Shown in pieces: positions 9,102 to 19,407 of a stretch of 64,000 nucleotides of DNA. Source of the stretch: Meira nashicola (taxonomy: Eukaryota; Basidiomycota; Exobasidiomycetes; Exobasidiales; Brachybasidiaceae); assembly GCA_001600355.1 (NCBI GenBank), contig BCJU01000001.1:6572013-6636012 (forward strand), given 5' to 3'. Position 1 is the stretch's first letter; the number at the start of each line of letters is the position of its first letter. The notes below the pieces were generated by a model. It saw only the letters and a list, made by a program, of their open reading frames with translations. It was not told the origin of the DNA and did not search any database. Made by a program: the position numbers and the translations under genes.

Positions 9102-11357
9102 CTATGAAACACTCTCATTTTGGGAAGGTTGAAAAGGATTACTCTGACGTAAACGAATACGACTGCTACTACTTTTAAAAGGTCCAGTATTATCCTCTAA
9201 AATTCCAGATTTCTTTTTATAAAGAGCTTTAAGTGAAGCAGGAGTATGTGGCCTTGGTGGTAAAGCAGGTAAAGATTTTGTTGAACGAACTTGAATGAGA
9301 GTAACGGTTAAAGCTGAAAGTAAGAATAAAGTGAATCCTAAAATGAAAATACTTTGAGGTGCAAAAGTGACTGTTTTAACGAAAACTTCAGTAAAAACGA
9401 TTGGACCAATAATCGTTTGACTTAAAGCACTTAAAACACTCCAAGCAGCGAAAAATTTTCCTGCATCACGATCACTTTGTAATAGAGCTAAAGCTAAACT
9501 ACTTAAAGCCGCAGAAGCTGCACCACCTAAACTTATTAAACCTGAAAGAGCGACAAACGGAATCGGTCCTGCGTTTGATAAGACGGCTAATAAAAAATAA
9601 CAACTTGCTGCAATCATTAATGATCCAATCACTAACCTTCTATCGAATTTGCTATCATGAATTTGACGTAAATGTCTTGCTCTCATAATCCATAACTTTT
9701 CTATACGTGTTGGATGATCGTCTTCTTCTTCTTCGCTTTCAGATGTTGCTCCATATCTTTTTGCTTTTTGCTTCTTTTGTTGTAATAAAGGTGCATTTTC
9801 GTATTCGTCTGTTGTTGGCCTTCCATCTTCATCTAAATGTGATTGTTGTTGATCATCCTCTTCAACAATATTCCCTTTACCATCTTGTGGAAGTGCACTC
9901 CTTTTGACAGGATTATGTACAATTCTAACCAAAAAAGGTATTATAATCGTCAAACAAGCAACTCTCGTTACACTTGCATAACTTAAGAAATATCCAATTT
10001 CCAAAACGTCCCATTCGAATTTCTTGATTGCATAATTGATCTTTGGCGTCATTACACCTATTGAACAAGCTTCTAAAAAGTATGCGATTGCCACCAAAGT
10101 TAAATTCCAATCTAACTTACTCTTTTGCGATCTTGAAACAGAAATATGTGAAGAGGTTGCTTCTGTTTCATCAATATCCAATTCATCGTGTCTCCTGTGT
10201 GGAAGTAGTAATTTGAGTGGTTTAAGTGGTGTAAGTGCATTTGATCTCAGCCTTCTATAAGCAGCGTAAAATCTTGTTCTATCTAGTCTTGATTGTGCCC
10301 TTCTTGTTGCAGTTGAAATTGCACTTTGTTCATATTCATCTTGTGCTTTTTTCATTCTATCAGGACTATTACTTTCGGGTAAAAAGAAAGTTGCACAAAT
10401 AAAACAAATCAAATGAGCTCCTAAAGCAATATAAAATGTCGTTACCGTACTATGCGTATGTTTTGCAACTAAACCACCTAAAGCAGGTCCAATTGCAATC
10501 CCACAAAAGAATAAACCAGTAAAAAAGCTAAAAACTGTTGCCCTTGTTCCACTTGGAGTTACGTCTGCAATATAAGCCATAAATGCTGCCGTTAAAGTTG
10601 GAATGCCACCACATAAACCTTCCAATAAAGATCCTAAAACTAATAAATTCTTGCCAAAAGGAACTGCAGATTGTGGAAATATTCCTAAAGTTATATATGC
10701 TAAATCACCAACGATCACTCCAAACGTTGTTAATCGTAAAGGCATTGTTCGTCCACGTCTATCTGATAAAGTACCCCAAAAGCCAGTCGTTATTGCAGAA
10801 ACGATTCCCATTGCCAAAGTTATACGTAAAGCTAAAGAAGCATAACCTGCTGCAACTGCATCTGAGTGTCTACATTGCATTGATAATGGTGGTCTTTCAT
10901 GAGGAGTTGGAAATAAAGTTGTTGTAGTTGATTCAACTCCTAAAACTTCTTCACATACTAATTGCATTCCTAAATCAATCTTTGGTCCCATTATCATTCC
11001 ACTTCCTATAGCTAATAATAAAACGATTGGCCTTATCCATTTCTCTGATGGTTTTTTATACCAAGGTAATCCTTTTGCCCATTCTAAATGATCATCATCG
11101 ATTGTTGTGTTTTGTGGTTCTTCTTCTTCTTCTTCGTCATCTTCATCATTTAAAACATTCTCATGTATTGATGTCCTACTTTTACTTCTCGTCCTTTGAG
11201 GAACTGAATCTCCAAATATTCTATCTGCCATTATTGGAGCTGAAGAATCAATCTCTGCAACATAATCTCCATAAGCTGATCCTCCTGCTCCTAAATTGAC
11301 AATCGGAAATTGTTCGTTATCATCTTTATCACCTTCTATATCTTGTCTGCCACTCAT
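9102..11357 (-). CDS. Major facilitator superfamily transporter
   Basis: 751 residues from the Met at 11357. The in-frame Met at 11426 adds a DDDDYYLY stretch encoded by a GAT-type microsatellite and is less likely. After an acidic cytosolic N terminus, the first TM lies near IRPIVLLLAIGSGMIMGPKI. The MFS loop 2-3 signature GFWGTLSDRRGRTMPL and a strong GLFFCGIAIGPALGGL helix follow. A long charged central loop (with EEEDDHPTR) precedes the second half. The gene is longer than a typical 12-TM MFS (about 450-550) because of its tails and loop. It resembles the tetracycline-resistance/HIAT1-like group. The substrate is unknown. It is transcribed away from the MFS gene at 12007. Confidence 0.85.
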   Translation of the reverse strand: MSGRQDIEGDKDDNEQFPIVNLGAGGSAYGDYVAEIDSSAPIMADRIFGDSVPQRTRSKSRTSIHENVLNDEDDEEEEEEPQNTTIDDDHLEWAKGLPWYKKPSEKWIRPIVLLLAIGSGMIMGPKIDLGMQLVCEEVLGVESTTTTLFPTPHERPPLSMQCRHSDAVAAGYASLALRITLAMGIVSAITTGFWGTLSDRRGRTMPLRLTTFGVIVGDLAYITLGIFPQSAVPFGKNLLVLGSLLEGLCGGIPTLTAAFMAYIADVTPSGTRATVFSFFTGLFFCGIAIGPALGGLVAKHTHSTVTTFYIALGAHLICFICATFFLPESNSPDRMKKAQDEYEQSAISTATRRAQSRLDRTRFYAAYRRLRSNALTPLKPLKLLLPHRRHDELDIDETEATSSHISVSRSQKSKLDWNLTLVAIAYFLEACSIGVMTPKINYAIKKFEWDVLEIGYFLSYASVTRVACLTIIIPFLVRIVHNPVKRSALPQDGKGNIVEEDDQQQSHLDEDGRPTTDEYENAPLLQQKKQKAKRYGATSESEEEEDDHPTRIEKLWIMRARHLRQIHDSKFDRRLVIGSLMIAASCYFLLAVLSNAGPIPFVALSGLISLGGAASAALSSLALALLQSDRDAGKFFAAWSVLSALSQTIIGPIVFTEVFVKTVTFAPQSIFILGFTLFLLSALTVTLIQVRSTKSLPALPPRPHTPASLKALYKKKSGILEDNTGPFKSSSSRIRLRQSNPFQPSQNESVS

Positions 11358-11426
11358 GATGATGATGATGTTGGTGGATGATGGTTCTAAATATAAGTAG
11401 TAGTCGTCATCATCACTAACAATCAT

Positions 11427-12006
11427 GCACAGACCCTAACACCTTTTTTATAAAATATTGCTTATCATATCAATTTAGGCTTACTCACTTTTTCGTCAGC
11501 CAAAGCATTTTGGATATACGTATATGGTACACATGCAGGCATGCATAAAGATAAATGGTACGGCCGAAGGGGCGGGAAGGGTCACAAGGTGCATACAGGG
11601 GGGTTTGCTACAAAGCTTGTGGAGATAACTATGGGACGCACCCTGCAGGTTAAACAATCGAAAATCATGTGGCGGGTTGTTTATAAATTAAACCGAAAAA
11701 AGGCGAAAAAAAAAGAAACACGGCATTTGTTCTATTCAATTTCTCAGAGCGGGAAAACCCCACGCTGAGAAATTAAGAAAAAGATCCCTCAACGGTTTCT
11801 GCACAACTTTTTATTTTAAGATTTGGCCGATGTACGGACCTGTGAGCGGACTCTTCAGAATTTCGAAATGTAAAAAATTAATTCGGTAATGCGAAAGAAA
11901 GATGTACTTCCGATATCCTGCAAAATGAATGACTCGAATACCTTTTAGAAAGTTGACTTTTCAATATATCTCCCCCATCTGATCGTCATCCAATGCTACG
12001 ACGAAA
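11427..12006. other. Bidirectional promoter between two MFS genes
   Basis: About 580 nt between divergent transporter genes, so they may share control. AT-rich with A-runs. I see no TCCGCGG element, repeat or RNA gene here. Open frames inside it look like chance ORFs. Confidence 0.4.
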
Positions 12007-13755
12007 ATGAGTACAAGTTATGATGCAGGTCATCAATCACAAGAATCAAAATATATAGAGAAAACACCAAGTGGAACGACGTTAAAATCAAATGGACAAT
12101 ATACACATGAAACAAATTCACATCATGATTCCAGTTCTCATTCAATTGAAGAAGGAGGAAATGAAGAGCAACAACAGCAACAACCTATTCAAACTGAGGG
12201 ATTTGCAGGAGGATTACAATTATCTATAACGAAAAGTGAAGGTGGATTCATTTATATTGAATTTCCAGAAGGAGATAAACAAAATCCAATGAATTGGTCT
12301 TTACCAAAAAAGATTGTCACTTTAATTTGTACTTTCTTTTTTGCCGGTTCAACTGCAATTAATGGAACAGGTTTTAATTCAATGCAAGATCAAGTAATGG
12401 AAACGTTTAATATTTCTCAAACTGTTTTCTTATTAGGAAATTTACTTTATCTAAGTATTGGTGTTGCTTTTACTCCTCTTTTATTAGCTCCACTTTCGGA
12501 AATTTTTGGAAGACAACCAATATTTATGAGTTCAGCTGCAATTTTTGGATTATTATATATTCCTGCTGCTTTAACACCTTCTTTTGCTGGTTTTCTGATC
12601 GTTCGCTTTTTACAAGGTTGCGTTGCTTCTGTTGGAAATAGTATGGTCGGTGGAACGGTTTCGGATATCTTTCCATCGAAAAAACGTGGTTTACCGATGA
12701 GTTTATTCGCTCTTTCAATTTATATAGGTCAAGCTGTTGGTCCTTTCACTGTTTCTTATACAGTAGCAAATCCAAAATTAGGCTGGAGATGGGTTTTCGC
12801 TTGGCAAGGATTTATTGGTGCTTTAGTTTTTATTTTGATGGCAATCTTTTTACGTGAAACTCGTGGTCCTGTTTTATTAAGCAGAAGGGCACGTATGTTA
12901 ACCAAATCAGATACCCAAAAACGTCAATATAAATGTTCAGCGGATGATGATCGAGTTTCATTTTGGAAAGCGGTAAAATTAAGTCTTTCACGTCCTGCAT
13001 GGTGGTTAATAAGTGAACCTATTGTAACAAGTTTTTCACTTTGGATTGGATTTTTATGGGGTTCTATCTTTCTTTTATTAGAAAGTGTTCCAATCGTTTT
13101 TGATGCTTATGGTTGGACAGATCCACAAAAATCTCTAGTTCTTTTATCTTTGGCTGTCGGTGCATTCTTTGCATGGTTATGCAATTTTCATCAAGAACAC
13201 TTATACGCAAAAGCAGTAGCAAAAGCCGCACCTCAAAAAGTAGCCCCCGAAGCAAGATTATATTATGCTTGTTTAGGAGGAGTGATTGCTCCAATTGGAT
13301 TTTTCATTTTTGCATGGACCGGTAGACCTGATATTCATCCTGCTGCACCTATTTTTGGTTTAGTTTTATTCGCTGGAGCATCTTTTTGGATTTATTTAGC
13401 AGTATTCACTTATATTGCTGAATGTTATGAAATTTATGCAAGTTCAGGTTTAGCTGCACAATCATGGCTAAGAAACGTTCTAGCAGGTTCATTTCCACTT
13501 TTCGCAACTGGAATGTATAACAATCTTTCACCGCCTATAGCATCAACAGTTTTAGGAGTAATTGCTGCAGTTTTAGGCGTTTGTCCTTTTATCTTATTCT
13601 TCTTTGGAGGTAAAATTCGATCAAAGAGTAGAGTCGCAAAAGCATTAGCAGAAGAAGAAGAACAAAGGATGATAAAAATGAAACGTGAACGAGAAAGAAA
13701 TGAAAGAAGGGCAGCAAGGAGGAAGAATATAACGGGTGATATAGAAAAGGCTTGA
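12007..13755 (+). CDS. MFS drug/H+ antiporter, DHA1 (Tpo1-like) family
   Basis: 582 residues, intronless. The N terminus is cytosolic, with a Gln-rich patch. The DHA1 entry motif NPMNWSLPKKIVT precedes TM1. The loop signature LSEIFGRQP is in TM2-3, followed by FLIVRFLQGCVASVGNSMVGGTVSDIF and GWRWVFAWQGFIGALVF. Twelve hydrophobic helices are apparent, with a central loop near residues 290-330 and a basic C-terminal tail (RERERNERRAARRKN). The family exports polyamines and xenobiotics at the plasma membrane. The exact substrate cannot be told from sequence. It ends about 45 nt from the convergent epoxide hydrolase gene. Confidence 0.88.
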   Translation: MSTSYDAGHQSQESKYIEKTPSGTTLKSNGQYTHETNSHHDSSSHSIEEGGNEEQQQQQPIQTEGFAGGLQLSITKSEGGFIYIEFPEGDKQNPMNWSLPKKIVTLICTFFFAGSTAINGTGFNSMQDQVMETFNISQTVFLLGNLLYLSIGVAFTPLLLAPLSEIFGRQPIFMSSAAIFGLLYIPAALTPSFAGFLIVRFLQGCVASVGNSMVGGTVSDIFPSKKRGLPMSLFALSIYIGQAVGPFTVSYTVANPKLGWRWVFAWQGFIGALVFILMAIFLRETRGPVLLSRRARMLTKSDTQKRQYKCSADDDRVSFWKAVKLSLSRPAWWLISEPIVTSFSLWIGFLWGSIFLLLESVPIVFDAYGWTDPQKSLVLLSLAVGAFFAWLCNFHQEHLYAKAVAKAAPQKVAPEARLYYACLGGVIAPIGFFIFAWTGRPDIHPAAPIFGLVLFAGASFWIYLAVFTYIAECYEIYASSGLAAQSWLRNVLAGSFPLFATGMYNNLSPPIASTVLGVIAAVLGVCPFILFFFGGKIRSKSRVAKALAEEEEQRMIKMKRERERNERRAARRKNITGDIEKA

Positions 13756-13800
13756 TTATCATAAATATAAAATTTCACAACAATGTACCATTACACTTCA

Positions 13801-15231
13801 TTATAATCGAGAAATAATCTTTTGTAATAATGTACTGTGAAAAGGTAGAACGTCCTTTTCCATCCATTGTGTTATACTTGCAATCACTTCTTCAGGTCTT
13901 TCAAGCATTGCCCAATGTCCAGTTGCTTCTAATTCTTCAACTGAATAAGATGTTCCTACTGGCATAAACTTGCGTGCTTTTTCAGCTAAATTTGCAGGTC
14001 CAGTAGGATCCATATTTGGACATAACATCTTATAGGGAAGTTTAGGTAACATTGCACTAGGCAAGGCTATATTAAAAGGGGTAAGAGAATGTTAGCTTAA
14101 TTACATGCATTATACAAAGTCAAATAACTCACTCTTTTCTTCTTCATAATTGATTGGTCGAGTTCTATACCACTTTAATCCGTCCATTGAACCTCCATTA
14201 CGTGGATCAAATAAACTATTAAACACGACCTTTTCGCGTGGAGAGAGAAGAAATGCTTCTGCAAATGCATTGGCAGCATCTCCTTCTAAACCTCCATTTA
14301 AGCTCTTTTCAAGTGAATCTTTACCCGCTCCAAATACTTTTAAAACATCTTCTGGGTCAACTTTTTCCACTAACTTGGCAGGTGCGATAAATAATATTCT
14401 CAAGAACATGTCGATCTGCAAAGATAAACAAATATAGGCATATAAGTCAACTCTTCCAATTTCAAACACACGACACACCTACTCACTTTCTCTTCAATGA
14501 TCTTTGTTGATCTTTCCTCTTCAAAGAACCTAAATAAAACAAAGAATTTCCAAATATCAGCTTTTCTCATCAAATCTGTCAATTGGTTCTTAAAATACCC
14601 ACATCTGATAACCAAATTGAGGATATTTGGCAGCCAATTGAGTTGTAGAAATGAACTTTTGAGTTGGTGGTACATAAGAAACGCAAATTCCATGAACGCC
14701 CAATAATCTATCCGGAATCCAAAGAGGTAATTTCCACGAAAGCCAACTACCCCAATCATGTCCAACTACAGCGAATTTATTTTGATATTTTCCTTGTAAA
14801 ACATGAGTCATCAAATCTGCTAAATCAAATGACATTGAACGTGCACTATATTCTTCTAATTGATTAGGTTTACTCGTTCTACCATATCCTAATAAATCAG
14901 GTACTATTAATCTATAACCTGACATTGATAATGGACTAATTGTTTTACGCCAACCATAACTTGAATCTGGAAATCCATGTAAAAGTAAAATTGTTGCCTT
15001 TTCTTCAACTCCACCAGGAACAGGAACATCTAGATAAAAATATCTACGTTGACTTGCTTTTTTGTTAGGGAAACCGATTGGTGATCGAAGAGGTGTAATG
15101 AAATAATTACTTGGATGTCGTAGATATTCTTCATTTAAAGTACTATATACGCTTGTATCTCGAACAAGTTCTTCTTTCTTGCTTTTACCTTGTTGCGAAG
15201 ACATCTTTATGTTAGTGGTGGTGGTAGTCAT
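13801..15231 (-). CDS. Epoxide hydrolase-like alpha/beta hydrolase, four exons
   Basis: Exons read on the minus strand: 15231-14603, 14529-14487, 14415-14133 and 14066-13801. The introns (73, 71 and 66 nt) have GTGGGT or GTGAGT donors and AG acceptors, and the joins keep frame. The product is about 340 residues (339 from the first Met; a second Met at 15204 is possible). The epoxide hydrolase signature is complete: HGFPDSSYGWR oxyanion segment, VGHDWGSWLSW with an Asp nucleophile, a lid tyrosine region RPINYEEE and the terminal catalytic His in TGHWAMLERPEEV. The family opens epoxides to diols. No signal peptide is seen, so it is presumably cytosolic. It is one of the few multi-intron genes here. 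Confidence 0.86.
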
Positions 15232-15496
15232 CTTGTAACCTGCTACCTTAGATTCCGGCTAATTTCAATTATTTGTTACCCGGTGCATGCATAGACTATA
15301 TTTTGTGATGCAGCCAAGGACTGAATTGCCGCGCTGCGCTACTAGAATATTTCTTGCCCCGCAAAATTATACTCTAAGTGGATAAAATGTGAACATTACC
15401 ACAAATACTTCTCTTAATGGTAATACACTGATAATAAAAATAAAGTATTGAAATTGGAAAACTATAAAATCATCTTTTAACAACTTATGCTATCAT

Positions 15497-17749
15497 TTAA
15501 TAAGGTGGGTAATTGGGAGCATTATAAGGTGGTTGTTGTTGATATCCTTGCTGATATCCTTGTTGATAGCCTTGTTGAGGATATTGCTGTTGAGGATAAC
15601 CTTGTTGTGGGTATTGTGATTGACCAAAAGGTGGTTGCTGTGGATATCGTGATTGACCATAAGGTGATTGTTGTTGTGGGTATTGCCCTTGTTGTTGCCA
15701 ACCTGATTGTTGCGGTTCCGGAAATCCAGAAGGAGGCGGAGGAGGGAAAGATGGTGCATCGTAATGCGGATTTTGATGTTGAGATCCTTGTTGTTGATAA
15801 GGTGTATCATAATCGGGATTTTGATGATGTTGCTGCTGTTGTGAGCCTTGCTGTTCATGAGAAGGGAATTGTGGATAAGTAGATTCTTGTTCATTTCTTC
15901 TTTCTTCTGATCCTTCAGGTACTTCACGGAAATTGCCCATTCCAGGAATCTTTTGACCACCCATTGCATTGCTGATCTTTCCGCCAATATAGCCTTGAAA
16001 TTGATGTGCCATTCCTGAACCTGTAGCATATCCTTGTTGACCTTCAACAGAAACGCCGTACGTGTTACCGTGACTGTGTGGTTCAGCTTTACCTGATCGT
16101 GTATTACGATGAGCACGAACGGATTCTCTGTCTAATTTACGTACTTCGCTAGAATTTGAACGAGCCCATTCATCCACATAACCCATCATACGAGCTTGAA
16201 CAGGATGACAATGGTTTTGATTGAACCAATTAGGATGAAAGAGAACAGCAAGACATTCATCGGCTGTTTGTCTTGGATCAGAGTTTGGATCATCCCAAGC
16301 TTTAACCACCAAAGGAACACAATGACGAACGATAATCATTGCCAAATTACCACAAACTTCATTCAATACAAGCCCAAAATGATCTTTGCTTAACATAGAA
16401 TGCGTTGGATCAGATGCGTTTGGATTTGTAAACACTTCAAATTGATCTTCATTGTTGATAACTTGTTGACTTGAGGCTTGTAATCCACCTAAAGCTTGCT
16501 TAACGATCGGTTGCACATAAGGCTCCAACAAAGTGTAAACAAACACAGAGACTGAATTACTAATCTTTTCGACCAAAGAGTTTAAACCAGGAATACGTTC
16601 CATAGTCTTTTCGATTGACATCATTACGCTATCGCGAAAGCTCAAAATTCTGAACAAGTTTGCATAAATTTCTTGTGGGTTCATCGTTGCAGGATCACGA
16701 GATGGTCCTTGTTGAAGAGATTCAGCATCACGAGAGAGACCGCTACTCGTACTACCTGGAACGCTGTGAAGCAAACCCAAAAGATCGCTTATCGGACTTG
16801 ATCCTTTATTACGTGCATCACGAACGGTCTTTTGAAGATCAGATACTGATGCTTCAGAAAGATGATCTTGTGCTTCTCCCAATAAACTATGAATAAAGTC
16901 AGCACCACCAAAAGTTCCAGTAACGAGAGGTGGTACCATTTGTCCATCAGGAGATCGAACTTTAACATTATTTCCAACATGAGGGAATACTTGATGATGA
17001 CCAGCTCTTATCAAAGCTAATTCAGCGAAATTACTGTGAGCTGGAAAATCCTCCAAAGTATGCAAGCAACGTCCCAATTGACGATAAGCTTCAAATAGCA
17101 TACTTTCATCTCCCGACGCTCTTGCCCTTCTTCCATTTTCTATACATTCGATCAAACGATTACGTACCAAAGCACTACTGGTATCCCAATCTCCAGATTC
17201 ATTAGCGATGTAGTTCTTCATTCCACTTCTAGGGTCAATTTCCATTTCTATATCACGTACTGGACCACGCAATCTTTGATCGATTTGACGAGGATCCTTT
17301 CCTGCGCCGTATCCTTTTGGATTATCGATATGTTCAGTAGGCGAATACACTGAAAGTCTGTCCATAGTAATTTCAAATTCTTTCGTTGCATATCCGAAAG
17401 CCATGAAGCCCATAACCATGATAATATTCAAAATATTCTGCTTAGACACTTTTTCTAAAGAACCAATATCCATTGCTTGAGAATAATCTGCCAAAAAGCT
17501 TCCCAAATAGATCCTTTTGACGTCTAATCCAGAGAATTTACTTCCTCCTCCTAAGCCAAGTAGACCTCCTCCGGCTTTTTTGGCTAATTCGGCAATCGTA
17601 TCATCGATATCACCATGACGAAATGCTTTTCCTTCCAAGTAAGAGAAACTTGGGATGTTTCCTGCACCAAATCCATAGACAGTTGGTGTGAAAAGGGTGA
17701 TGCATAGCAATACAACGATTGCAAGTAAAAGTGGAGTAGAGATTGCCAT
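15497..17749 (-). CDS. Het-C domain protein (heterokaryon incompatibility type)
   Basis: 750 residues, intronless. Residues 1 to about 26 form a signal peptide ending TVYG. The Het-C core covers roughly residues 27-560: GAGNIPSFSYLEGKAFRHGD, then LDVKRIYLGSFLADYSQAMD and YGAGKDPRQID. It contains a LGRCLHTLEDFPAHSNFAELAL segment reminiscent of zinc-dependent phospholipase C folds. The last ~130 residues are Gln/Pro/Tyr-rich with degenerate QGY and YPQQ repeats. In Neurospora, het-c alleles control vegetative incompatibility, but Het-C proteins are widespread and their biochemical role is unsettled. The gene shares a promoter region with the EF-hand gene at 18165. Confidence 0.88.
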   Translation of the reverse strand: MAISTPLLLAIVVLLCITLFTPTVYGFGAGNIPSFSYLEGKAFRHGDIDDTIAELAKKAGGGLLGLGGGSKFSGLDVKRIYLGSFLADYSQAMDIGSLEKVSKQNILNIIMVMGFMAFGYATKEFEITMDRLSVYSPTEHIDNPKGYGAGKDPRQIDQRLRGPVRDIEMEIDPRSGMKNYIANESGDWDTSSALVRNRLIECIENGRRARASGDESMLFEAYRQLGRCLHTLEDFPAHSNFAELALIRAGHHQVFPHVGNNVKVRSPDGQMVPPLVTGTFGGADFIHSLLGEAQDHLSEASVSDLQKTVRDARNKGSSPISDLLGLLHSVPGSTSSGLSRDAESLQQGPSRDPATMNPQEIYANLFRILSFRDSVMMSIEKTMERIPGLNSLVEKISNSVSVFVYTLLEPYVQPIVKQALGGLQASSQQVINNEDQFEVFTNPNASDPTHSMLSKDHFGLVLNEVCGNLAMIIVRHCVPLVVKAWDDPNSDPRQTADECLAVLFHPNWFNQNHCHPVQARMMGYVDEWARSNSSEVRKLDRESVRAHRNTRSGKAEPHSHGNTYGVSVEGQQGYATGSGMAHQFQGYIGGKISNAMGGQKIPGMGNFREVPEGSEERRNEQESTYPQFPSHEQQGSQQQQHHQNPDYDTPYQQQGSQHQNPHYDAPSFPPPPPSGFPEPQQSGWQQQGQYPQQQSPYGQSRYPQQPPFGQSQYPQQGYPQQQYPQQGYQQGYQQGYQQQPPYNAPNYPPY
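15515..15720 (-). repeat. Coding tandem repeat, QQGY/YPQQ type
   Basis: Imperfect tandem repeats of about 12-18 nt in the 3' end of the Het-C gene encode QGYQQGYQQGYQQ and PQQ units. Such in-frame repeats tend to vary in number between strains. Confidence 0.7.
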
Positions 17750-18164
17750 CTTAACAAACTGAATGAGTTTATGGTTGTGGTGGTAAGTGAAAAGGATATA
17801 TGCACTCCTCCCTAGGTATTTATCAGTAAATGTCGTGTGGAAGTTTTAAATTCTGACAGGTACCTGATTCATCCCGTTTTCTTGGCAATTTCGCAGTAAT
17901 GTTCAGATTTCTCCTTTCAACATGGGCTGGTGCTCAGCGATCAAGCCACGCATGCCCGCGTGCGTTTTGTATTAGCGTATTCTAGATTTTTTTTTGCTAG
18001 CAACACAGCCCTGAGTGGAGCAAACACAATGATGCATTGGGCGGTGCGTGAAGTTATGCGTGCTGAAAGCATTGCAGGAATCTGCACCACATGCTTAAAT
18101 GCAGTGCACTACGTTCTCGTCCAGCTCGGTATCTTCCTTTCTTCCATCAAATTTTAAATACAAA
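17750..18164. other. Bidirectional promoter between Het-C and penta-EF-hand genes
   Basis: About 415 nt of intergenic DNA between divergent genes. It contains T-rich stretches and several GCATGC-type steps. No RNA gene or clear regulatory palindrome is seen. Confidence 0.4.
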
Positions 18165-19211
18165 ATGTCATATCAATATTCTTATGGTCCTCAAGGAGGA
18201 GGCGGAGGAGGAGGAAGACCTCCACCTCATCAACAAGGTGGTTATCAGCAAGGCGGTGGTTATGGTGGTGGTGGTGGTGCTCCTTACCAATCTTCCCAAC
18301 ACGGCAGCGGTGGAGGTGGAAATTATGGTGGAGGTCATCATGGTGGAGGTGGTGGTGGCGGCGGGTATGGCCGACCACAAGCATTCAATCAAGGCTCTGG
18401 TCCTCCACAAGGAGGTGATCCTCAACTGTGGAGTTGGTTTATGTCTGTTGATAGAGATGGAAGCGGTCACATTAATGCAACCGAATTACAACAAGCTCTA
18501 GTTAATGGAGATTGGACTCCCTTTTCAACCGATTGTGTTAAATTGCTGATGAACATGTTTGATCACGATCGTAGTGGAACAATCACGTTCAATGAGGTAA
18601 GCAAGGGGTTTTTCTAGGAGACTTACTGTTACTCACTCATTTTGCTTCCCCCACATACATTCTAGTTCGCTGGATTATGGAAATATATCCAAGATTGGCA
18701 AGGCGTTTTCCGTCATTTCGATGCAGACAGAAGTGGATCGATCGATCAAGGAGAATTATCTAGAGCATTATCAAACTTTGGCTATAATCTAAATCCTCGC
18801 CTTTTGCATCTTATGACACAAAAGTTCGGTAAGTGATGGAAAAGATTTGATTTTAAAATATTTTAAAAGAACCCTTCTAAGATTTGCTCATGCAGTCACT
18901 TCGTCCGATGTCGCAGGTAGTACACGTGGAACGATCACTTTCGACGGGTAAGTTACAAGGTGCAATCTACTTTTTTTCTTGTACGAAGTTCTGACAACTT
19001 TCCCATTTCTTTCAATCGATAGCTTCGTGAGATGCTGCGTAGTTGTCAAAACTTTAACGGAAAGCTTTGCACGCCGTGATACGCAACGTACTGGTCGAAT
19101 CACCATCTCGTACGATGAGTGAGTAATAGGTTTTCGTCTCAATAATAGCATTCTTCTGACTTCTTTGTTCATTTTCACAGCTTTATGGATATTTGTTTAT
19201 CAGCGCCATAG
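18165..19211 (+). CDS. Penta-EF-hand calcium-binding protein (ALG-2/peflin/Pef1 family), five exons
   Basis: Exons: 18165-18596, 18666-18828, 18917-18947 (or from 18896), 19023-19118 and 19181-19211, all with GTAAG or GTGAGT donors. The product is about 250 residues: a Gly/Tyr/Pro-rich N terminus (YGGGGGAPYQ) followed by five EF-hands. Loops visible include DRDGSGHINATEL (EF1), DHDRSGTITFNE (EF2) and DADRSGSIDQGEL (EF3). EF4 and EF5 are degenerate (RGTITFDGF, DTQRTGRITISYDD). The family dimerises through EF5 and acts as a calcium sensor in ESCRT, secretion and cell-wall processes. The third intron boundary is ambiguous: two in-frame AG acceptors 21 nt apart add or drop seven residues, and the shorter form fits the family better. 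Confidence 0.9.
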
Positions 19212-19407
19212 TTCTCGGCCTCACAAAGAGAAAGTTTCGCATATGGATATCATGTAATTATAAGAAACAAATTTTCGCAATACAGAAGAAAGCATGTAAA
19301 AAAGCAAATATCCTCTTTTTTTAGAAACAGTAGCCGAAAGGCCACTTTATGTCCCAAAGAGATCAAGTCGGTAACTCTTGAAATCTGAGATCTATACTAA
19401 ACCCTCC

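Noticed and set aside
15487..15882. ORFs antisense to the Het-C repeat region
   Set aside because: They are shadows of the QQGY repeat, which is open in several frames because of its codon composition.
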